This document shows positions 1 to 6,136 of a stretch of DNA of 64,000 nucleotides, in pieces (the first letter of the stretch is position 1; each line of letters opens with the position of its first letter). This DNA comes from Streptomyces sp. Root431 (GTDB lineage Bacteria; Actinomycetota; Actinomycetes; Streptomycetales; Streptomycetaceae). The notes under the pieces are model-generated. The model had not been told where the DNA came from. It saw only the letters and a list, made by a program, of their open reading frames with translations, and did no database searches. The position numbers were made by a program, and so were the translations under genes. The stretch lies in NCBI RefSeq assembly GCF_001426585.1, contig NZ_LMEI01000002.1, forward strand, positions 429-64,428, in the 5' to 3' direction.

Positions 1-528
1 CTGCGTACGCAGCAGGTCCTCGCCTACGAGACGGACGTGACGGCGACGGTGGACCCGTTCGCCGGCTCGTACGTGGTCGAGAAGATGACGGACGACGTCG
101 AGGCCGCGGCCCTTGAGCTGATGGCCAAGGTCGAGGACATGGGCGGCGCCGTCGCCGCCATCGAGCGCGGCTTCCAGAAGAACGAGATCGAGCGCTCGGC
201 CTACCGGATCGCGCAGGAGACCGACAGCGGCGAGCGGGTCGTCGTCGGCGTCAACCGCTACACGATCGACGTCGAGGAGCCCTACGAGCCCCTCCGCGTC
301 GACCCGGCGATCGAGGCCCAGCAGGCCGAACGCCTCGCCAGGCTCCGCGCCGACCGCGACCAGGCCGCCGTCGACGCGGCGCTCGTCGAGCTGAAGAAGG
401 CGGCGGAGGGCACGGACAACGTCCTCTACCCGATGAAGGACGCGCTCAAGGCCCGCGCCACCGTCGGCGAGGTCTGCAACGCCCTGCGCGAGGTCTGGGG
501 CACCTACGTCCCGACCGACGCGTTCTAG
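1..528 (+). CDS. B12-dependent acyl-CoA mutase large subunit, C-terminal part (methylmalonyl-/isobutyryl-CoA mutase family)
   Basis: Only the last 175 residues are inside the window; the frame is open from base 1 to a TAG at 526-528. The segment TVDPFAGSYVVE and the following helix-rich region match the end of the catalytic TIM-barrel subunit of adenosylcobalamin-dependent mutases, which rearrange acyl-CoA carbon skeletons (methylmalonyl-CoA/succinyl-CoA or isobutyryl-CoA/butyryl-CoA). The protein ends at WGTYVPTDAF with no cobalamin-binding domain and no DxHxxG motif, so B12 must be bound by a separate small subunit, as in the IcmA/IcmB type. Which substrate it uses cannot be decided from this fragment. 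It is the first of three plus-strand genes. Confidence 0.88.
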   Translation: MRTQQVLAYETDVTATVDPFAGSYVVEKMTDDVEAAALELMAKVEDMGGAVAAIERGFQKNEIERSAYRIAQETDSGERVVVGVNRYTIDVEEPYEPLRVDPAIEAQQAERLARLRADRDQAAVDAALVELKKAAEGTDNVLYPMKDALKARATVGEVCNALREVWGTYVPTDAF

Positions 529-568
529 CCCTTCAGGCCGCGTAGACGCAGGTCACGCAGGTCACAGC

Positions 569-596
569 GGAGTGTCGTACTCGTGTGCGACACTCC
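569..596. promoter_or_regulatory. Inverted repeat in front of the LysE-family gene
   Basis: GGAGTGTCG (569-577) and CGACACTCC (588-596) are perfect reverse complements. Three further inner positions can pair (one G-T), leaving a four-base loop. The repeat ends six bases before the probable ATG at 602 and covers an alternative GTG at 572. It may be an operator for a regulator or an RNA hairpin in the leader; the neighbouring MerR protein is one candidate. Confidence 0.6.
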
Positions 597-601
597 GCTT
601 C

Positions 602-1258
602 ATGTTGGGTGTCACCGATCTGCCGACCTATCTCGTGGGGCTCGTCCTCATCATCCTGCTGCCGGGGCCGAACTCCCTGTACGTGCTGTCCGTCGCCGCC
701 CGCAAGGGCACGCGGACCGCGTACAAGGCCGCCGCCGGGGTCTTCACCGGGGACGCGGTCCTGATGACGCTGGCCGCGCTCGGCGCGGCCTCCCTCCTCC
801 AGACCACCCCGCTCCTCTTCACCGTCGTGAAGTACGCGGGCGCGGGCTACCTGGCCTGGATGGCGTACGGGATGCTGCGGGCCGCCTGGTCGATGTGGCG
901 CGACCGGGGCGGGGCGGAGGGCGAGGAGGCCGAGCAGGCCGCGGCCGGGCCGGCCGAGCGTCCCTACCGCCGCGCGCTGCTCATCAGCCTGTTCAACCCG
1001 AAGGCGATCCTCTTCCTGATCTCGTTCTTCGTGCAGTTCGTGGACCCGGCGTACGCCTACCCGGCGCTCTCCTTCCTGGTCCTCGGCACGCTGCTCCAGC
1101 TCGGCAGCTTCCTCTACCTGACGACCCTGATCTTCGGCGGGACGCGGCTCGCCGCCGCGTTCCGGAGCCGTCGCCGGCTGTCCGCGGGGGCGACCTCGGC
1201 GGCGGGCGCGCTCTTCCTCGGTTTCGCCGCGAAGCTCTCGCTCAGCAGCGCCGCTTGA
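602..1258 (+). CDS. LysE/RhtB-family amino acid exporter
   Basis: A 218-residue membrane protein of the LysE/RhtB exporter family, which pumps amino acids or derivatives such as lysine, homoserine or leucine out of the cell. The family signature near the N-terminus is clear (LLPGPNSLYVLSVAARKG, about residues 17-34), followed by alternating hydrophobic segments consistent with about six helices and the central FNPKAILFLISFFVQFV stretch. Length is normal for the family. I chose ATG 602 because the family motif follows at the usual distance; an in-frame GTG at 572 would add ten residues and would place the start inside the hairpin. The substrate is unknown. The next gene, a MerR regulator, follows 37 bases downstream. 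Confidence 0.85.
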   Translation: MLGVTDLPTYLVGLVLIILLPGPNSLYVLSVAARKGTRTAYKAAAGVFTGDAVLMTLAALGAASLLQTTPLLFTVVKYAGAGYLAWMAYGMLRAAWSMWRDRGGAEGEEAEQAAAGPAERPYRRALLISLFNPKAILFLISFFVQFVDPAYAYPALSFLVLGTLLQLGSFLYLTTLIFGGTRLAAAFRSRRRLSAGATSAAGALFLGFAAKLSLSSAA

Positions 1259-1295
1259 CCCTGACACCGTGTGAGGCCGTTCCGTAGGGGTCGTC

Positions 1296-2117
1296 ATGTT
1301 CATCATCGGAGACTTCGCCCGGCACGGGCGGGTGTCGGTCCGGATGCTGCGCCACTACGACGCCATCGGACTGCTGCGCCCGGCCCGGGTCGACCCGCAC
1401 ACGGGCTACCGCTTCTACACCGCGGAGCAGCTCGCCCGGCTCAACCGCGTCATCGCGCTCAAGGACCTCGGCTTCACCCTCGAACAGGTGGGGGCGATCC
1501 TCGACGAGCAGATCGACGCGGACGAGCTGCGGGGCATGCTGCGTCTGCGCCAGGCCGAGCTGGAAGCGGCCCTGGAGGCGGCGCGGGCCCGGCTCACCCA
1601 GGTCGGTGCGCGGCTCCGAGCCATCGAGACGGAGGGACGCATGTCCACTCAGGACGTCGTCGTCAAGAAGATCCCCGCCGTGCGGATCGCCGAACTGAGC
1701 ACGGTCGCCGCGAGCTTCGGCCCGCACGACATCGGCCCCGCCATCGGCCCGCTGTACGACGAGCTGTGCGGCCGCCTGGAGGCCGCGGGTCTCACCGACT
1801 TCGGTCCGGGGATCGCGTACTACGAGGACGCGGGCAAGGGGGACGGTTCCGTCCTCGTGCACGCCGGCATGACCGTCCCCGAGGGGACCGTCGTGGAGGG
1901 CGTCCTGGTGCACGTCCTGCCCGGCATCGAGGAGGCCGCGACCATCGTCCACCGGGGTTCGATGGACGACATCCTGCCGACCGCGCAGACCCTGGCCCGC
2001 TGGGTGGAGACCAACGGCTACGCGACGCAGCACTACGCGCGCGAGCTGTACCTGGAGTGCCCGGAGGACCGGTCGCAGTGGGTGACGGAGCTCCAGGAGT
2101 CGATCGTCCGCGCCTGA
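1296..2117 (+). CDS. MerR-family transcriptional regulator with GyrI-like effector domain
   Basis: 273 residues. The N-terminal winged helix of the MerR family is plain: IGDFARHGRVSVRMLRHYDA at residues 3-22, then GLLRP...GYRFYTAEQLARL and the dimerisation helix. From about residue 120 the sequence matches a GyrI/BacR-like effector-binding fold (IPAVRIAELSTVA... GPAIGPLYDELC... GIAYYEDAGKGDGSVLVHAGM). Such proteins bind lipophilic or cationic small molecules and switch on exporter genes by distorting the promoter spacer. It follows the LysE exporter on the same strand, so it may control that gene through the hairpin at 569-596; this link is inference. A strong terminator follows. Confidence 0.88.
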   Translation: MFIIGDFARHGRVSVRMLRHYDAIGLLRPARVDPHTGYRFYTAEQLARLNRVIALKDLGFTLEQVGAILDEQIDADELRGMLRLRQAELEAALEAARARLTQVGARLRAIETEGRMSTQDVVVKKIPAVRIAELSTVAASFGPHDIGPAIGPLYDELCGRLEAAGLTDFGPGIAYYEDAGKGDGSVLVHAGMTVPEGTVVEGVLVHVLPGIEEAATIVHRGSMDDILPTAQTLARWVETNGYATQHYARELYLECPEDRSQWVTELQESIVRA

Positions 2118-2152
2118 TCGTCCACGCCTGATCGTCCGTGCCTGAGGCAAAG

Positions 2153-2199
2153 GAGGAGGGGCCCGGGACCCCCGCACGGGTTCCCGGGCCCCTCCTCTT
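2153..2199. terminator. Bidirectional intrinsic terminator
   Basis: A perfect 16-base arm (2153-2168, GAGGAGGGGCCCGGGA) pairs with 2182-2197, then CTTTT follows on the plus strand. It lies between the convergent MerR gene and the minus-strand polysialyltransferase-like gene that ends at 2209, so it can stop transcription from both sides. Confidence 0.85.
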
Positions 2200-2208
2200 T
2201 TCGGCCGC

Positions 2209-3555
2209 CTACTTCCGGGCGGCGCCGCGCTTGCGCAGCTCCTTGCGGAGCCGCAGCGCGCGGCGCGCCAGGCGGCGGACCTGCGGATGCCGGGGCAGGG
2301 GGAGCCCGCCCGGCAGGTTCAGGACGGTGAGGCGCCGGCGGGTGAAGTGGTGCCGGGTGCGCTCGGCGTGCGGGCCCGACAGGTGCCGTGCCGCGGCCTC
2401 CCGCAGGTCGGCCCTTATCTTCGGCTGCATCGCGAAGCCGACGGCGGCGACCAGGTCGTTCAGCTCCGCCACGTCCGCGACCGGCCCGGCCGGCTCGTCC
2501 GCGCCGCCCTCCTCCAGGGGCGGGACGACCGCGTCCACCACGGTGAGCGGGATCCGGTTGCTGTTCTGGAAGGGGGTGAGCCGCTCCAGGAGCGCGCCCG
2601 TACCGACCCGGGCGACCGGCAGCCCGTAGAAGGACTGCGCCGTGAGCAGCGCCGTGGAGAAGCAGCCGACGACGAGGGCGGGCCGCAGCTCGCGGTAGAG
2701 CACCTCGGCGAGCACGGTCCGGTCCTCGACGGTCAGTTCGGCACCGAGCCGCGCGGCCTCGTCCACGAGCGCCCGTGACCAGGCGTCGGGGGCGGTCGGG
2801 TGCGGCTTGAAGACGAGCTTCCGGTGGCCGCGGGCGATGGCGCCGCGGACCATCCGCAGGTGCAGCTCCTCCTCCTCGGCGGCGGTGACCAGATTCAGGG
2901 CGGCCAGGTACTGGCCGAGGAGGAGCGCGGGGCCCTCGCCGCCGGCGCCGGCGCCCGGGCCGGAGAGTTCCTCGACGACCCTCGTGAAGGCCTCCACCGG
3001 TACGGCCTCCGGCACCGCTCCGAACTCGGCGAGCAGCAGCGGTTCGAGCCCGGGGACGAGGTCCAGGTGGAGCAGCCTGCGGACCCGTCCGCCGATCAGC
3101 GGGTCGATCTTGTTACGGGTCGGGCCGTAGCTCATGAGACCGTCGGCGTACACCGTGATCGGCGCTTCCGGCAGCAGGTGCGCGATGGCCAGCGCGGGCG
3201 TCACCTGGAGGGATTCCAGGGCGAGCTCGACCCGGTCGTCGCCGAGCTCCCAGATCCGCCGCAGATGGCGCTGGAGCATCGGCATGTCCTGTCCCCGGGG
3301 CATCCAGCCGGCGGGGTGGAGCGGGGAGATCGTCTCGTTCCAGGACAGGACGGAGTCGAAGCGGCCGCGCAGCCGCTCGAAGCCGTCGGCCTCGTCGACG
3401 GCCGGGGTCGTCTCGGGCACGGCGGCGTTGTTGGTGACGAGCAGGATCCGGCGGTCGGCGCGGCCGAAGCAGCCGCTGTCCAGCGCGGCGGCCAGGGTCG
3501 CCGCCCCGTAGAGGGTGGAGGCGCAGAAGATCTGTGTGGTCCGTCGGGCGCTCAT
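2209..3555 (-). CDS. Polysialyltransferase-like enzyme (alpha-2,8-polysialyltransferase family), cell-wall glycopolymer
   Basis: A 448-residue protein beginning MSARRTTQIFCASTLYGA. The start at 3555 overlaps the upstream glycosyltransferase stop as ATGA, so the two are translationally coupled. It has the two conserved elements of bacterial polysialyltransferases and related CMP-sugar glycosyltransferases: an HP motif (LVFKPHPTAP) and an S-T motif (VVGCFSTALLTA), spaced as expected, preceded by a first half with MLQRHLRRIWELGDD. Known members extend alpha-linked sialic acid chains from CMP-sialic acid. With a CMP-nonulosonate synthetase and a NeuB-like synthase encoded close by, this is the likely polymerising enzyme of a nonulosonic acid polymer, probably acting at the cytoplasmic membrane. 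The C-terminus is arginine- and lysine-rich. Confidence 0.75.
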   Translation of the reverse strand: MSARRTTQIFCASTLYGAATLAAALDSGCFGRADRRILLVTNNAAVPETTPAVDEADGFERLRGRFDSVLSWNETISPLHPAGWMPRGQDMPMLQRHLRRIWELGDDRVELALESLQVTPALAIAHLLPEAPITVYADGLMSYGPTRNKIDPLIGGRVRRLLHLDLVPGLEPLLLAEFGAVPEAVPVEAFTRVVEELSGPGAGAGGEGPALLLGQYLAALNLVTAAEEEELHLRMVRGAIARGHRKLVFKPHPTAPDAWSRALVDEAARLGAELTVEDRTVLAEVLYRELRPALVVGCFSTALLTAQSFYGLPVARVGTGALLERLTPFQNSNRIPLTVVDAVVPPLEEGGADEPAGPVADVAELNDLVAAVGFAMQPKIRADLREAAARHLSGPHAERTRHHFTRRRLTVLNLPGGLPLPRHPQVRRLARRALRLRKELRKRGAARK

Positions 3556-4628
3556 GCCGCCACCTCCGGGGAACGGGTCGCAGCGGTGGTGGAGACCGGC
3601 TCCGCCACCGTCTCCGCCGTGGACACCGACACCGACACGGGTGTCGGATCCGGTGCCGCCGGTGGCGGTGCCGGGCGCTGCCTCCGCAGCTTGCGCAGCA
3701 GCGTCGCGCGGTCCCCGCCCATCGACGTCAGGGCCTCGTCGAGGACCCCCTGCGGCATCCGGCGCAGTGCTCCCGCGCTCATCGCCTTCAACTGGCGGGC
3801 CACCTCGGGTTCGAATCGTCCGATCCCGCCGATGTGATGGGAAATCAGCGCGCAATAAGTGCGCACGGCTTTCGGGAGAAGAAGGTCCGCGTCCCGGTCC
3901 TTCGCCGTTTCCTCGATCACCTGGTCGAATGCGCGGATGAAATCCAATTGCCGGACATCGCCGATCTGCGTGAGCGAGGTCGCCACTCCGCGCCGGTAGA
4001 AGACGCCGAGCTCCCCGATCGCCGCGAACGATTCCGCCTCGCGGTGCAGCTTCCAGATCCAGGGCCGGTCCTCGGCCGTCCGCAGGCCGTGCGGGAAGTG
4101 GAGGAGCCCGCGCTCCAGGAGCCGCCGGTGGTAGATCCCGGCCCACGCGTACGGGTAGTCGACGGAGGTCGTCCGGTGGGCGGGCAGTATCGCGTCGCGC
4201 GGGTCGAGGACCTCGCCGAGGCGGGGGACCGGGACCCCTCGGACCTTGCGGCTGCGGCCGGAGACGGAGACGTGGCCGGTGCGCAGGAAGTCGCAGCCCA
4301 GCTCGTCCATGGCGGCGACGAGCCGCCCGTAGTAGCCGGCGGAGAGCCAGTCGTCCCCGTCGAGGAAGGTCACGTACTCGCCGCGGGCCGCGTCGAGGCC
4401 CGTGTTGCGGGCGGTGGCGAGTCCTTCGTTGCGTTCGTGCCTGAGCAGGACGGCACCCGGGACGTCGCGTACGGCCCGTTCGAGGAGCTCGGGAGTCCCG
4501 TCGGACGAGCAGTCGTCGACAAGGAGGAACTCGACGTCCTCGCGGGCGTTGGCACGCAGGCTGGTGAGGGTGTCGGGGGCATATGTCTGCACGTTGTAGA
4601 ACGGCACGACCACGGAGAGCTTGACCAC
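3552..4628 (-). CDS. Family 2 glycosyltransferase
   Basis: 358 residues with a typical GT-A fold start (MVKLSVVVPFYNV) and the nucleotide-sugar motifs LLVDDCSSDGTPEL and the metal-binding VTFLDGDDWLS around residue 90. An inverting transferase using a nucleotide-diphosphate sugar is expected; in this context it may build a linkage unit or add side sugars to the glycopolymer. The C-terminal 40 residues are a Pro/Ser/Thr/Val-rich tail. Start: the GTG at 4628 lies seven bases downstream of TAGCGT, as on a leaderless transcript. The gene is divergent from the rest of the locus and overlaps the next gene by four bases. Confidence 0.85.
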   Translation of the reverse strand: MVKLSVVVPFYNVQTYAPDTLTSLRANAREDVEFLLVDDCSSDGTPELLERAVRDVPGAVLLRHERNEGLATARNTGLDAARGEYVTFLDGDDWLSAGYYGRLVAAMDELGCDFLRTGHVSVSGRSRKVRGVPVPRLGEVLDPRDAILPAHRTTSVDYPYAWAGIYHRRLLERGLLHFPHGLRTAEDRPWIWKLHREAESFAAIGELGVFYRRGVATSLTQIGDVRQLDFIRAFDQVIEETAKDRDADLLLPKAVRTYCALISHHIGGIGRFEPEVARQLKAMSAGALRRMPQGVLDEALTSMGGDRATLLRKLRRQRPAPPPAAPDPTPVSVSVSTAETVAEPVSTTAATRSPEVAA

Positions 4629-4858
4629 GTGGCCGACGCTAGGCGCCGACCCGGCACTCCCCCCGACCGATGGGGGGATATTCGGTGAACACCAAGCGGC
4701 GGGCCGATTAACCGCCTTTACCCGCAGGGAAATCCGGCCCCACTCCGCACCGATTCCGGCCGGAATCCGACCTGTTTAACACGTCGGAGAGGCGCTGTTC
4801 ACCCGTTGTTGTGTCTCAGTTGGGCCGGAAAGCGAAATGCCCTTCTAGCGTCCTCGAC
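4629..4858. promoter_or_regulatory. Divergent promoter region of the glycopolymer locus, two matching leaderless starts
   Basis: 230 bases without a gene and richer in A+T than the flanks. On the minus strand TAGCGT (4641-4636) is followed by seven bases and the GTG of the GT2 gene. On the plus strand the same hexamer TAGCGT (4846-4851) is followed by seven bases and the GTG at 4859. The matching arrangement suggests two co-ordinated -10 elements giving leaderless mRNAs. I see no convincing -35 for either. Confidence 0.6.
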
Positions 4859-6136
4859 GTGCCAGCAAGTACCAACGAGGCAGTACGAGTAGCCGTACTC
4901 GCCGACTCCGACACCCGGTGGAAATGGGGCGCCCTCACGGCGCGCCGCATCACCACGGCGACAGCCGAACCCACCGGATTCGTCCTGCGCGGACGGGCCA
5001 CACCCACCCCGCGCCAGCTCGCCGAGACCGGGGTGTCCACGACCACCCCGCGCGAGGTGACGGGCGCGGACTTCCTCCGTGCCGTACGGGACGCGGAGGA
5101 GCGCGGCGAGGGATACGACGTCCTCGTCCTCGCCCTGGTCGGCGGCACCGTCCGGGCCGTCCTCCAAGGCCTTGCCGACCTGGCCCTGGAGCGGCGCCCG
5201 GTGATCGTCACCGGCTATGTCGGCGTGGTCTACGAGAAGCTCACCGACGGGCTCCTCCTGCGCCACGGCGCCGACGTCGTCCTCGCCAACTCCCGGCACG
5301 ACGCCGAGCGTTTCCGCGCCGTGTACGAGGGTGTGGGCGCCGGCTCCGAATCGGTCGTCGAGGCCGCGCTGCCCTTCCTCGGCGGCGCCCCGCACACCCC
5401 CGAGGCCGGCCGCGACACCCTCGTCTTCGCCGCCCAGCCGTCCGTGCCCGCCACCCGGGCCGAGCGGACGTACGTCCTGCGGCGGCTGATCGACCACGCC
5501 CGCCTCCACCCGGGCCGCGAGGTGCTCCTCAAGCTCCGCTCCAAGCCGGGCGAACACACCACGCACCTGGAGGAGTTCCCCTTCCAGAAGCTGGTCCGCG
5601 ACCTCGACCCGCCCGCCAACTTCCGTCTCGTGTACGGACACATGGGCGAGGTCCTCGACCGGACCGACCTCCTGGTCACCGTCTCCTCCACGGCCGCGCT
5701 CGAAGCGCTCCACCGCCGGATCCCCACCGCGATCCTCACCGACGTCGGGGTCCGCGAGGCGCTCGGCAACCACCACTTCGTCGGCTCCGGCCTGCTCGCC
5801 TCCTTCGAGGCGCTCGACAAGGGTCTCGTCCCGATACCGGACGAGACCTGGCTCGCCCGGCAGGGCGTGGCGTCCGACGGCTCGTACGACGCGGCCCGCG
5901 ACCGGGTCACCGAGCTCCTGGCGCTTCCCGCGCTGCCCCCGATCACCCCCTACTACACAGCGGAGACGGCCCCCGGCTACCTGCCCGGGATCCTCGCCCG
6001 CCACCGGCTGGACGTCACCGCGCAGGAACCCCGCGAGAGCGGCCTGCGCCGGATCGTCCGGGACGCGGCGCGAGGCGCGTACCGGCACGGCGTGCAGCGC
6101 GTGGCCCCCGTCATCCGCCGGCTGGGAGAACTCTGA
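4859..6136 (+). CDS. Putative glycosyltransferase of the nonulosonic acid locus (DUF6716-like)
   Basis: 425 residues from the GTG at 4859. The frame is open from 4811, but the GTG fits a leaderless promoter and gives a sensible N-terminus (VPASTNEAVRVAVLADSD). The protein looks like a GT-B glycosyltransferase: an alternating first domain, then FRLVYGHMGEVLDRTDLLVT and VSSTAALEALHRRIPTAIL, a Ser-Ser-Thr motif like the S-T motif of bacterial sialyltransferases and CMP-sugar transferases. The second half contains LLKLRSKPGEHTTHLEEF, which may replace the usual HP motif. I assign it to polymer synthesis from its neighbours, because the stop overlaps the next start (TGATG); its acceptor is unknown. 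Confidence 0.65.
   Translation: MPASTNEAVRVAVLADSDTRWKWGALTARRITTATAEPTGFVLRGRATPTPRQLAETGVSTTTPREVTGADFLRAVRDAEERGEGYDVLVLALVGGTVRAVLQGLADLALERRPVIVTGYVGVVYEKLTDGLLLRHGADVVLANSRHDAERFRAVYEGVGAGSESVVEAALPFLGGAPHTPEAGRDTLVFAAQPSVPATRAERTYVLRRLIDHARLHPGREVLLKLRSKPGEHTTHLEEFPFQKLVRDLDPPANFRLVYGHMGEVLDRTDLLVTVSSTAALEALHRRIPTAILTDVGVREALGNHHFVGSGLLASFEALDKGLVPIPDETWLARQGVASDGSYDAARDRVTELLALPALPPITPYYTAETAPGYLPGILARHRLDVTAQEPRESGLRRIVRDAARGAYRHGVQRVAPVIRRLGEL

Noticed and set aside
2031..2045. CTACGCGCGCG, a near match to the nucleoside operator (a second one at about 9074)
   Set aside because: Both lie inside coding sequence, continue as CGCG repeats instead of TAG, and are not palindromic.
3801..3830. 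GGTTCGAATC, which looks like a tRNA T-loop
   Set aside because: It is inside the GT2 glycosyltransferase gene and no acceptor stem, D-arm or anticodon arm surrounds it.
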